NCBI GenBank assembly: GCA_019454605.1 | Contig: JACFNZ010000005.1 | Span: 1 to 64,000 of the forward strand | From: Candidatus Altimarinota bacterium | GTDB lineage: Bacteria > Patescibacteriota > Gracilibacteria > BD1-5 > UBA6164 | DNA length: 64,000 nt | Reading direction: 5' to 3' | Shown here: positions 35,814 through 45,496 of the stretch, in pieces | How the letters are laid out: each line of letters opens with the position of its first letter | Numbering within the stretch: the first letter of the stretch is position 1 | The notes under the pieces: model-generated | Seen by the model: only the letters and a program-made list of their open reading frames with translations | What the model was told of the DNA's origin: nothing | The model's database searches: none | Translations under genes and position numbers: made by a program

Positions 35814-36374
35814 TTATATATTTAATAAAAGTATAAATAGTAAAGTCATTAATTCACTAGGTATTTTAGCTAAAGTTCTTGAAACTATTTTTTTACAATT
35901 AGCAACTGATTCTCATGTTATTTCAGATATTTCTTTATAAGATAAATCTTCCCATAATCTCATTAAAAGTATTTGTTTATGTTTTTCTTTTAATGTATCA
36001 AAATAATTTAAAATTTCTTTTAATTTATCTTTATTATCTATATCTTGTGCAAAGTCTAAAGAGTATCAAATCTCAAGTATTTCATCTATATTTGTAGTTG
36101 ATTTTTTTTCTTCTTTTTTGTAATTATCTACAATTAAATTGTATGCTATACGATAAATCCAGGCATTAAAGTTTGCATTTTCCTCAACTTTAAATTTATT
36201 TATATTATCAAGAGCTTTCAAAAAAGTTTGACTTGTTAGATCTTGAGATAAATCTGTATCATAAGTTTTTAAATAGATAAATTTATAAATTTTATCTACA
36301 TATCTTTCATATAATTCTCAAAAGCTATCAAGTTGTCAATTTTGACATAAAGTTACAATTTCAATGTCAGTCAT
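35814..36374 (-). CDS. RNA polymerase sigma factor, ECF family
   Basis: 186 residues. Region 2: YDTDLSQDLTSQTFLKALDNIN and AWIYRIAYNLIVDNYKK (the -10 recognition part). Region 4: LKEKHKQILLMRLGEDLSYKEISEITG followed by a helix-turn-helix SVANCKKIVSRTLAKI for -35 binding. It is the only sigma factor in the window. The next gene is its likely anti-sigma. Targets unknown. Confidence 0.88.
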
Positions 36375-36468
36375 AAGTTTTTTTTAAAAGTTAAAAATAA
36401 TTTATATTTTAAAAAATTTATAACTTTCTAAAATATAATACTAAAATCAAGTTAAATAGTGACAAAAA

Positions 36469-37395
36469 TTATTCAAACCATCATTTTTTCTTAAATAATA
36501 AATATAACATCAAAGATATTGCTATCATTAATCACATTATTATAAAAAAAGCATACTTTGAATTTTCAAAAGGGAGAGACACATTCATTCAATAAATTCA
36601 AGCTATTAAAGTCATACTTCATATAATTATTGTTAGAAGTGTTAAAACTCAAAGCATTGAATTTAATTTTACATTCATTAATGAGTTATAAGTTTCATTT
36701 AGTGAAGATAAGTCTTTAGTTAAGCTACTTATTTGATTTTCAATTTTATCAAGTTTGTAAAGCAAATCTTCAAAATATAAATCAAGTTGTCAATCAAAAA
36801 ATTTTTCAATAGTTTTTTGTATTTCTGTAATTAATTCATTTTGAGGTAGAAAAATATATTTTAAAAAAACTATATTTCTTCTTTTTATCATTATATCTTC
36901 TAAAAGTTTTTTATTTAATCAATTGTTTGAAAAAATTTTTTCTTCTAGTCAAATAATATCTTTTGAGTTTTTTGATAATAACTTAATTGATTTATCATAC
37001 ATAATATCAATTATTTTATATAAAATATAATAAGGAGATATCTTGTATTTTTCTGGATATTCTAAGTCTTGAGTTTCCTCAATATATTCTTCTCTTATTT
37101 TTGATATATGATTAGTTTTTTCTGTTGTAATTGTTATTATAAAATTTTTCCCTAAAATTATAGAAAATTCATTTGAAATATATCTTTTATTTTTTTCATC
37201 ATATTTTGGAAAATGAAATACCATAAATATATGATTATCATAAGTATCTATTTTGTCTTGAACTCAATAATCTAAAATATCATCTATAATAATTTCATGT
37301 AGATCGTATTTTTCTGAAATTTCAATTAATTCTTGTTTTTTTGGATTTTCAAAATGTATCCAAGAAACTGTTCATATTTTTAATAAATTTTTCAT
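36469..37395 (-). CDS. corA: CorA family magnesium/divalent cation transporter
   Basis: 308 residues. A soluble N-terminal funnel domain, a long helix (KLDKIENQISSLTKDLSSL), then two C-terminal membrane segments with the signature YGMNV (GMN) between them and basic residues at the very end (FKKKGGFE). Length matches CorA/MgtE-type channels. It imports Mg2+ (or Co2+/Ni2+). It stands alone on the reverse strand upstream of the sigma gene. Confidence 0.92.
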
Positions 37396-37539
37396 TGGTG
37401 GAGATAGTTTTATGATATGCTAGTTTTTAATGAATTATAGAGAAAAAAAATTTTTTTCAAATTTTAAAACTAAAATTTAATATTGATTTTTAATTAAAAA
37501 ATTGTAAATTAATAATAATTTATTTTTTATAAAAATATT

Positions 37540-38502
37540 ATGACAAATTTAATAAAAACTACATTTAGTAATTTTTCTATATTGTATAAAAATTTCCTAC
37601 ATTGGAATATATTAAAGATACTTATAAATATTTTTCCTATACTACTAGGATTACTCCTAGCATTGCCATTTTTTTGAATATTTTTTTGATTTGTTTATTT
37701 TGATCCAATAAATTGGCAAGAAATAATTTGAAGTTATGTTAATACTAAATCAATTTGATTATCTTTTTTAACAGCTGTAACAAGTCACTTTTTTTATGTT
37801 TTAGTTGAAGTTTTACTTTTAGTTATTTCTATTTGATTATTTTTATTTTGATATAGTTATAGAGTAGTTTTATTTTCAAAAATTAATATGGATTATGTAT
37901 CCTTTAAAAAAACTCCTTATTTTTCTAAAAATATTTATTTTGATTTTAAATATATATTTAAATATCTATCAATTGTGTCTTGGACTTGATTAATATTATT
38001 AATTCCATTTTTAATATTTTTAATATTAATGCGAGTTTATGTTTTTTCTTTTTGATGAGTTGATGAAATTTATAAAACTATGTTACAATCACAAATAAAT
38101 ACTTTTTCAACAGTTAGCTTAGTTACTTTTTTAATTTTAGTTTTAGTTTTTGTTTATTTATCTTATAGATTATCATACTCTTATATATTGATACTTGATG
38201 AAAATAAAGATGAACTAAAAGATAAAACTTGATTATATTTTGTAAAAAAATCATTTGAAATAACATCTTGAATCAAAAAACTTTTTAAATTTTTAGTTTT
38301 ACTAATTTTATTTAGTATTTTTATGTATATAATAAGTTTTATTTGAGAAAAATTAGAAGATTTTTGAAATTTAGCTAAAATAATTTACACTATTGTAGTA
38401 TTTTTATTTATAAACTGACTTTTTGAAATGCTTATAGTTACAACTTATTATGAAATAATGATAAAAGAAGATAATAGCTTAGCAGAAGAAAATATAAATT
38501 AA
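37540..38502 (+). CDS. Polytopic membrane protein of unknown function
   Basis: 320 residues with about six hydrophobic segments (for example LINIFPILLGLLLALPFFG, LLISIGLFLFGYSYRVVL). Asn/Lys/Tyr loops, no catalytic motif. N-terminus MTNLIKTTFSNFSILYKNFL. It lies 11 bases upstream of the YmdB-like gene, so co-transcription is likely. The layout recalls DUF975/YciC-like integral proteins but I cannot assign it. Confidence 0.7.
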
Positions 38503-38513
38503 TTATTTAAAAA

Positions 38514-39329
38514 ATGAAAGTTTTAATATTTTGAGATATTTATTGAAGAATTTGAAGAAATGCTTTTTTAAAGGAGTATAAAGATTTAGTTTTAAAATAT
38601 TCTCCTGATTTTATAATAGCAAATATTGAAAATATATCATCATGAAGATGACCTATAGAAAAACATATAAAAGAACTTGATAATAAATGTGATATAGATG
38701 TTTATACTTCATGAAATCATATTTTTGATAATTATTTTGATATAAAAGATTATCTAGATAGAGATAATTCTAAAATGATTAGACCAGCAAATTATTATGA
38801 AAATGAGTTTAATTATTTTCCTTGAAAATGATATAAAATAGTAGAAAAAAATGGAAAAAAACTTCTTGTAATAAATATTATGTCAAAAACTTTTATGAAA
38901 GACGATGTTTATAATCCATTTTTAAAAATAAATGAAATGTTAAAAGAAATAGATTTAAGTGATATAAATGGAATAATAGTTGATTTTCATAGAGAAACTA
39001 CAGCAGAAATATATGCTTTATGATTTTTTTTAGATTGAAAAGTAAGTTTTATTTACGGAACTCATACACATATTCAAACAAATGATGAGTTAATTATGCC
39101 TAAACAAACAGGTATTTTAACAGATGTTTGAATGTCTTGACCTTTATATAGTGTGATATGAGTTGATTATGAAAGTATAAAACATAGATTTTTATGAGGA
39201 GTTTTATGATGAAAAATGGAACAATGTTTAGATAAAAATTATGTAGTTAGTTGATGTTTGGTTGAAATAGATGAAAAAACAAAAGAGTGTATAAATATTG
39301 AAAAAATTAGAATAAGATGAACTTTATAA
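38514..39329 (+). CDS. YmdB-like metallophosphoesterase
   Basis: 271 residues. MKVLIFGDIYGRIGRNAFLK (Asp ligand), IIANIENISSGRGP (Asn/Glu), DVYTSGNHIFDN (GNH) , IIVDFHRETTAEI and YGTHTHIQTNDE (HxH) reproduce the dimetal set of the TIGR00282/YmdB family. YmdB proteins hydrolyse 2',3'-cyclic nucleotides in vitro and affect biofilm decisions in Bacillus. The usual partner rny is not adjacent. Spacing suggests an operon with both neighbours. Confidence 0.9.
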
Positions 39330-39345
39330 TTAATTTAAAATAAAA

Positions 39346-39714
39346 ATGACAAAAAAATTTTTTTTACTTATAATACTAAGTATGTTTTTTATAAGTTCTT
39401 TAACTTTATTTTTGATTTTAAACTATTTAGACCCATATAGAGATGAAGTTGTTTCAATATTTACACTTGCTTTTTCTTTTACAATTTTTATAACTTCATT
39501 TTTTTCTATAATATTTTATATATTAAAAAAAGTTTATTATAGGGGAGAAGTGTTTTTATCACATATATTTTCTAGTTTAAGACAAGCATTTTTTTTGGCA
39601 ATATTTATATTGTGAATTATTTTATTTAAAATAATTTGAGTTTTTTCACTTTTAACAATACTTTTATTTGCAATTATACTTGTTTTTATAGAAATGATTT
39701 TCCAAAATTTTTAA
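39346..39714 (+). CDS. Small membrane protein, four hydrophobic segments
   Basis: 122 residues. Hydrophobic helices near 5-25, 40-62, 80-95 and 98-118 with a short loop DPYRDEV. No recognised family. It starts 16 bases after the YmdB-like gene and is followed by a weak hairpin, so it probably closes the 37540-39714 transcript. Confidence 0.7.
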
Positions 39715-39809
39715 ATAAGTTATTTACTATTAAAAAAAACTTGATTTTAAAAAAAAATCAATAAACTATTTAAGTAAATTAAAATTTATTATTAACTATA
39801 ATTAAGAGT

Positions 39810-40034
39810 ATGACAATTCCTCCAAAGAAAAAAACCTCTAAAACTAGAACAAAACAAAGAACTACTAACTGGATAAAACTTTCAGCTAGAAAATTATTAA
39901 ATAGAGTTCAATTACAATACGATGAGGCTTGAGTAGCTGTTTGATTATCTCATTTTGCTAAAGTAGATGGGACTTATAATTGAAGACAAGTTTTTAAAGT
40001 AAAAACAAAGAAAAAATCAACTACTAGAATTTAA
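39810..40034 (+). CDS. rpmF: 50S ribosomal protein L32, zinc-free form
   Basis: 74 residues. MTIPPKKKTSKTRTKQRTTN is the L32 start; LSHFAKVDGTYNGRQVFKVK matches the C-terminal half (S-H ... GxYNGRxV). The four zinc cysteines of standard L32 are absent, giving the C-minus type, and the tail KTKKKSTTRI is longer. A TATAAT lies only a few bases from ATG (39797-39802), hinting at a very short or absent leader. It is followed by a terminator. Confidence 0.85.
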
Positions 40035-40041
40035 TTAAATA

Positions 40042-40074
40042 TTAAAAACCAGTCTTTTACTTGACTGGTTTTTA
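40042..40074 (+). terminator. Terminator after rpmF
   Basis: Stem AAAAACCAGTC / GACTGGTTTTT with an 8-base loop and a T-run, eight bases after the stop. Confidence 0.85.
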
Positions 40075-40102
40075 AATATAGTTTATTTTTTTTATTAAAT
40101 TT

Positions 40103-40573
40103 ATGAATCATTCTCGTCCAAGAACTAGAAAATTTTTATATCAATTACTTTATTCTTCAACTTTTAATAAAGTTTATTTAGAGGAATTTAAGAAATCTTT
40201 TTTTGAAGATGTTTTTAATTCAAATTTAGATGAAGAATATTTAAGTGAAATGTATGAATTAATTATTAATAATCAACAATTTATACTTGATGTTATATCA
40301 AAATATGCTCCAAAGTTTGATGTAGAAAATATGGATTTATCATATATACTTCCTATTTTTATAGCACTTAGCGAAATGCTTATGCTAAAAGAAGAAATTC
40401 CTGCTAAAGTTTCAATAAATGAAGCAGTAGAAATAGCAAAAATTTATTGAGATGATTCTTCAAGAAAAATTGTTAATTGAGTTTTAAATAAAGCTTTTAA
40501 AGATATTGAAAGTCTAAAAATAGATTTTTTAAATTTTAAAGCAGATGAAACTAAAAAAAATATTTTTAAATAA
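40103..40573 (+). CDS. nusB: Transcription antitermination factor NusB
   Basis: 156 residues. MNHSRPRTRKFLYQLLYSSTFN (arginine-rich N-terminus, family RxxALQxLY), then [49 protein letters not shown], where INEAVEIAK and VNGVLxxA are NusB hallmarks. It binds boxA RNA with S10. Its 3' end overlaps the convergent uvrC by eight bases, and the transcript probably ends at a hairpin inside uvrC. Confidence 0.92.
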
Positions 40574-42416
40574 TTCAGTGTTCCTTTAAAGCCTCTATTT
40601 GAGGCTTTTTTAATGTATTTATTAAAAAATCATCTTCTTTTAACTCATCTATATTTCAATAATGTTTTAATAATTTTATTCTTGTTTTTGGTCAGATTCA
40701 AGGTATTTCTTCAAGTATATTTTTTTTTGCTTTATTTCATCTAAGAGTTTGAGTAAAATTTACTGCAAATCTATGAGCTTCGTCTCTTAATTTTTGAATT
40801 AATTTTAAAAGTATATCATCTTTATCAAGTTTTATACTAGTTTTTTTTCAAGGTAAAAATATCTCTTCTTCTTTTTCTGCAAGAGAAATATATTGTAATT
40901 TTTCTAAAATTGAAATAAATTCTAAATCATCTTTAAATTCATTTTTTGTTTTTTCTAATACTTCAAATATTGATGAAAGTTGTCATTTTCATCCATCAAT
41001 TATAATTAAATCAGGTATATTTTTTAGTTTTTTTAATTCTAAATACCTTCTTTTTGCAATTTCTTGGTGAGATAAATAATCATTTATTTCTCAAGAATTT
41101 AGAGTTTTTATTTTAAATTTTTTATATTTTTGGAGAGTTAGCTTTCCTCATTCCATTACTGATCTTGAAGCTGTTGTATAACTTCAATAAATATGACTAA
41201 TATCATTACATTCAAAAATAATATTTTTATTTATTTGTTTGTATCACAATAAATTTAATAAATCAAGTGAGTTTTTTTGAGTAAATCACTTTGTAGATAG
41301 GGAAGAGATATGACTTTTATATCAAAATTCAAAAGCATTTTTATATGCAAGATTTAGTAGATCTGTTTTTTCTCATATTTTTGGAATTTCAATATTTAAA
41401 TTTAGATTTTTTAAAATATCATCTTCAATTTCAATTTTTTTAGGTAAAATTAAGTTAAGTTTTACTGAGTTTGTTAAGTAATTATTTTCTATAAAAAACC
41501 TAATACTTTCATCTATTTCAAATAATTTATTATCTATTTCAAAGTTATAAATTCAATTTATTTTTTGATTTCTTACCTCTATTTTTGATAAATATAATTT
41601 ATCATATTTTTCTAAATAATTGATTATATCTTGATCTCATCAGGCTAAATCTCTTACAATTTGGTTTTCTTTCAAGCTTTCTATTGATAAAATATATTCT
41701 TTAGTTTTTGATGCTTCTTCAAAATTTAGAGAATTTGCTTGGGATAACATTTTTATTTTTAAATCTTTTAATAATTTTTCAAAATCTCAAGATAGAAATT
41801 TTTTAATATTTTCAATTCATTCATCATATTTCTTCATATTTTCTTCTTTTAGAGTGCAAGGCCCAGAACAAGTTCAAATATAATATTCTAAAGAAGGAAT
41901 TTTAGCTCAATTAAGAGATTTTATAAATATCTTTCAATTTTTATCTTTTTCAAACTTTATATTATTATCTCTATATCAATAGATTTTTTTTAATATTTTT
42001 AATATATTATTTACATAATTTGATGATATGTAAGGTCAAAAATAAATTCAAGAATTTGTTTTAATTCTTGTTTTTATAACTTTTGGGAAAATTTCATTTG
42101 TTATTTTTATATAAAGTTGATTTTTGTCATCTTTCATTAATATATTGTATTTTGGTTTATGTTTTTTGATTAAATTTGTCTCAAGTAATAAGCTTTCAAC
42201 TCAATTATTTGTTATAATAGTTTTTATAGAATAAATTTCTCAAACCATTTTTTGTTTTGCAAAATTTAATTTTTTAGTTCAATTAAAATAAGAATTTACC
42301 CTTGAGTGAAGTTTTACTGATTTTCAAATATAAATAATTTTTCAATTTTTATTTAAAAACTGGTAAATTCAAGGGAGTTTTGGAATATTTTTTAAAATAT
42401 TTTTTAAATCATTCAT
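40566..42416 (-). CDS. uvrC: UvrABC excinuclease subunit C
   Basis: 616 residues. GIY-YIG domain ([20 protein letters not shown]), Cys cluster ([12 protein letters not shown]), UVR domain ([20 protein letters not shown]), RNase H-like domain ([26 protein letters not shown] ... IIIDGGKGQLSS), and helix-hairpin-helix ([17 protein letters not shown]). It makes both incisions in nucleotide excision repair. uvrA and uvrB are not in the window. With TGA as Gly the protein continues two codons past the apparent end, to TAA at 40566. Confidence 0.95.
40589..40611 (+). terminator. nusB terminator lying inside uvrC coding sequence
   Basis: Stem AAAGCCTC / GAGGCTTT with a TATTT loop and a T-run. On the reverse strand the same bases encode the uvrC C-terminus (PQIEALKE). 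Confidence 0.7.
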
Positions 42417-42420
42417 ATTT

Positions 42421-43110
42421 TTAACTTAAATCTATAGTTCATTTTTTTTCTTTTATTTTTTTTATTAATTCAACTTTTTCCTCACTATCATCTTTTTTAT
42501 ATCAATTATCTTTTATATAATCTCAAACAACTCAAGATAGTGCTTCTAGTATAGTTTCAAAATTTTTTTCTTTTTTTTCTTTATTATCTTCATTATTAAT
42601 TTTTTCTTTTATTGATTTTTGTAGTTTATCAATTACTTCTAATTTTTCATATGCTCTTGAGGCAGAAGGTAGCAAAAAGTTATTTTCTCATCATATTTTG
42701 TGGATTATGATATCTCATTTTCATAAAATAGTATCTATAAATCAGTCTTGAACAATTTCAAGTCATTCAATACTTTTGTAGTTTATTGAAACTGAAGTTG
42801 ATGAAAATAAACTCCACTGTAACTCAATAACTCAATCATTTGTTATAATCCAAACATCATTATACCAATTAAAAATATCATAAATATTTTTAAAATAAAT
42901 ACATAAAATAAATATTTCTAAAATAAAAAATGGTATAAGTGATTGAATACTCAATGAATTATAATAAATAAAAGTTGGTAGTATAACTCAAAATACATAA
43001 TTAAGTAGTATTTTATCAATTATTACTATGATATGTTTGTGAGCAATATCAATAACTTTTGATTCTGTAGGTATATATTTTGCAAAAAATAGTGAGTCAA
43101 ATTTATTCAT
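42421..43110 (-). CDS. Membrane protein with bacterial PH-like domain
   Basis: 229 residues. MNKFDSLFFAKYIPTESKVIDIAHKH, two hydrophobic segments (about 26-72), then a beta-rich stretch (YNDVGIITNDGVIELQGSLFSSTSVSINYKSIE) like the bPH_2/YdbS domain, followed by a charged Lys/Glu helix. It starts two bases upstream of the cyclic-nucleotide-binding gene's stop region, so they are probably co-transcribed, and it ends four bases before uvrC's start. Function not known. Confidence 0.65.
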
Positions 43111-43111
43111 T

Positions 43112-43507
43112 TTATTTTTTATTATTTTGAATAATTCTATTTAATATAGTTGTTTTTATGTATTCTCATTTTGGAGAATTTTTTAAAAACTCTTCAAAAA
43201 AATCATTATTTAAAACTAATGTTTTTACATCTGTTTCTGCTTTTATAGTTGCTGTTCTTGGTTCATTTAATACTAAAGCAATTTCTCAAAAAATATCTCA
43301 CTCAAATATAGTAGAAATATTTTTTTCTCATCTATAAATTCAAACTATTCAACTTAATAATATATATGCATTATTTGATTTTTCTCACTCTTTAATTATT
43401 GTTTCTCATTTTTTAAAATCCTTTAAAATAGAATTTTTTATAAAATCATTTATTAAATCATCACTTATTCATTCAAATATATATAATTTTTTTAATATAT
43501 TTAGCAT
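43112..43507 (-). CDS. Cyclic nucleotide-binding domain protein
   Basis: 131 residues, nearly all one CNB/Crp-like beta-barrel: ILKDFKKGETIIKEGEKSNNAYILLSGIVGIYRGEKNISTIFEGDIFGEIALVLNEPRTATIKAETD. FGEIALxxxxPRTATIxA is the phosphate-binding cassette, so cAMP or cGMP binding is plausible. There is no helix-turn-helix, so it is not a Crp-type regulator. It is first of a two-gene unit with the PH-like membrane protein. Confidence 0.88.
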
Positions 43508-43649
43508 ATTTTTATATTTATTATTAATATATTTTATTATATATTTTTTTAAAATTTATCAATTATAGTTTTTAAAAAAATAATTTGTAAAAATTATTTT
43601 TATAGTAAAATGTATTGGTTTAATATTTTACTTTCTTATTTTATATAAT

Positions 43650-44237
43650 ATGAAAAAAATAATTTTATTTTTTATTATATTTTTTTATTTTACACAAGTT
43701 CAAGCTTTAGATAATAAAATATGTACAATGCAATATGCACCTGTTTGTGCAGAGGTACAAGTTCAATGTATTAAAGCTCCTTGTCCTCCTATTTTAGAAA
43801 CTTTTTCAAACAAATGTGAAATGGAAAATAATTCTTTAGCAAAATTTCTACATGAAGGTGAGTGTAAGGGCGATATTATAGAAGAAAATAATCAAGAAGT
43901 TATGTGTACTATGGAGTACAATCCTGTTTGTTGAAATGATTGAAAAACTTATTGAAATGCTTGCTCTGCTGGAGAAAAATGAGTAAAATACCCTTGAATT
44001 TGTGTTTCTAAAAAATATGAAATAGCTGTGTCAAAAGCTTGGGAACAAAAAACTACAAAATATTTTTCAAAAGTTTCTCAAGAAATTATTGTTACAACTC
44101 TTGAAAAAGTTATAAAAAATTCTGAAAAACTTGCCTGAAAAGAAGGTCTTGATTCTCAAAAATGAGCTATTTTCAACTATATTTGATATTTAGCAAAAGA
44201 GATGTTACAAAAAAATCTATCAAATGTAGAAAAATAA
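43650..44237 (+). CDS. Secreted Kazal-type protease inhibitor-like protein
   Basis: 195 residues with a signal peptide MKKIILFFIIFFYFTQVQA. Two cysteine-rich modules follow: CTMQYAPVCAEVQVQC...NKCEMEN...C (atypical) and [20 protein letters not shown]...C, the exact Kazal pattern C-x3-Y-x-PVCGxDGxTYxNxC. The C-terminal 70 residues are helical. Kazal domains inhibit serine proteases, so the protein could shield the cell surface, like the A2M-like protein at 10034. It is followed by a 22-bp hairpin terminator. Confidence 0.85.
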
Positions 44238-44288
44238 AGGTAACTGATTTATAAAAAAGTGTAGATTTGAAAGAAAAATAGATTTTAA

Positions 44289-44339
44289 AAACAAAAAACT
44301 TTTTCTAAAATTTTAGAAAAAGTTTTTTGTTTAATAATT
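44289..44339 (+). terminator. Long palindromic terminator after Kazal gene
   Basis: Perfect 22-bp arms (44289-44310 and 44311-44332), reading AAACAAAAAACTTTTTCTAA into its complement and ending in TTTTTTG. Only 73 bases before the broken effector ORF. Confidence 0.75.
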
Positions 44340-44405
44340 TTTTAGCTTTACTTTTCTAAAATTATATAGTATATTATGAGGGTTTAATTTTTAAAGTAAT
44401 TTTTT

Positions 44406-44615
44406 ATGGATAAAACTAAAAATCAAAATTTATATGAAGTAAGAAAGAGAGTGAGGTTTTCTTTGTGAGATATAAATAATAAAGACTTATTTTTCAAATG
44501 AATTGAGTTTAATAATGAAAAATGAATAACATAAAATAAAAAGCAAGATTTATCAATCTTATTAGAAAATCTTGAAAATTTTTTAAATAATTTTGTTTAT
44601 ACTTTTCCTATTTAA
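44406..44615 (+). pseudogene. Broken ORF resembling the N-terminus of a type V CRISPR effector
   Basis: ATG at 44406 opens MDKTKNQNLYEVRKRVRFSL and runs 42 codons to TAA (44532). The same frame continues for 26 more codons (DLSILLENLENFLNNFVYTF) to a second TAA that lies inside the first CRISPR repeat. NLYEVRKRVRFSL resembles the K-T-x-R-F-x-L opening of Cas12a/Cms1-type effectors (from memory, for example NLYELSKTLRFEL). The order effector start, then array, in one orientation supports a remnant left by a deletion. A novel small gene is the alternative. Confidence 0.5.
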
Positions 44616-44895
44616 AACCAATAATAAATTTCTACTTTTGTAGATTATAATCATTCATTATAGATGAAGAATTTAAAACTGATAATAAATTTCTACTTTT
44701 GTAGATTTAGGAAACACATTAAAAAACTTTCACATTTAAAACTGATAATAAATTTCTACTTTTGTAGATTCAAGTTATTTTCTCGTAGTTCTTGTTATTT
44801 AAAACTGATAATAAATTTCTACTTTTGTAGACACCGATATGCATTTTTTGCAGGTCGGTGATTTAAAGATAATAATAAATTTTACTTTTATAGAT
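44610..44895 (+). CRISPR. CRISPR array, Cas12a-type repeats, 5 repeats and 4 spacers
   Basis: 36-base repeats start at 44610, 44671, 44734, 44797 and 44861. They begin ATTTAAAACTGATAATAA and end in the Cas12a crRNA handle TTTCTAC-TTTT-GTAGAT. Repeat 1 differs at three positions (CCA for CTG), repeat 4 only in its last base, and repeat 5 is decayed (TTTAC...ATAGA, one base lost). Spacers are 25, 27, 27 and 28 bases (44646-44670, 44707-44733, 44770-44796, 44833-44860). Orientation is + from the handle position and the decayed 3' repeat. No cas1, cas2, cas4 or complete effector lies in the window. Confidence 0.93.
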
Positions 44896-45009
44896 TAATA
44901 GAAAAAGAAGTGATATTTTTTTTCAAAAACTTTGTTTAGAGTTAATGATATTGAAAAAAATTAAAATAATATTACAATAAAACTAATAGTTTTATAATTT
45001 ATACCACTT

Positions 45010-45255
45010 ATGTTAGGATGAATTGATAGAGTAGTAAAAAATATCAAAGAAAAATATCAAATAACTTATGACCCTAATAAGTTTACTTTTTGTATGGCTA
45101 AATGGGATAAGCTTGAAAAAAATGGTTGAAAAATAGTAGAACTTGTTTTTACTTATGATCTTACCTGAGAAGTTTTAAGGATACCATATAAAAAAAGATT
45201 AGATTTTCAAAAATTTTTAAGCTCTTGAGATTTACAAGAAATTCCAAAATGATAA
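45010..45255 (+). CDS. Unknown 81-aa protein next to the CRISPR array
   Basis: 81 residues, MLGGIDRVVKNIKEKYQITY..., ending LQEIPKG and TAA. Mixed helix and strand; KIVELVFTYDLTGEVLRIPY looks like a beta hairpin. Basic overall, with a single Cys and no signal peptide. It sits 115 bases after the array and has its own terminator. I do not recognise it. An accessory or anti-CRISPR role is only a guess from position. Confidence 0.6.
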
Positions 45256-45286
45256 AAACTTATTTCATAAATGTCCTTTTTTGAAC

Positions 45287-45320
45287 AATAACACTAGTAT
45301 TATATTATGTGTTATTTTTT
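45287..45320 (+). terminator. Terminator after the 81-aa gene
   Basis: Stem AATAACAC / GTGTTATT with a 14-base loop and a T-run. Confidence 0.6.
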
Positions 45321-45415
45321 ATGCTTTAAAATAATTAAATTACTTAAAATAGATTATAAATATAAAGCATTTAGTTTTTATTTTTTAATTACTCTAGTTG
45401 AAGATAATTTAATAT

Positions 45416-45438
45416 CTACAATATTTCTACTTTTGTTT
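45416..45438 (+). repeat. Isolated CRISPR-repeat-like fragment
   Basis: ATTTCTACTTTTGT (45423-45436) is identical to the handle part of the array repeats, and the bases just before it (ATCTACAA, 45414-45421) are the complement of the repeat end TTGTAGAT. The rest of 45321-45496 shows no gene or other feature. It could be a decayed repeat 520 bases beyond the array, or chance in A/T-rich DNA. Confidence 0.4.
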
Positions 45439-45496
45439 GTGTTTTTTATAATTATATGATACAATATCTATATATTAATATTTTAACTTTAAATAT

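Noticed and set aside
44664-44861. An ORF of 65 codons across the CRISPR repeats
   Set aside because: Its repeated LKLIINFYFCR units are only the translated direct repeats; the array explains it fully.
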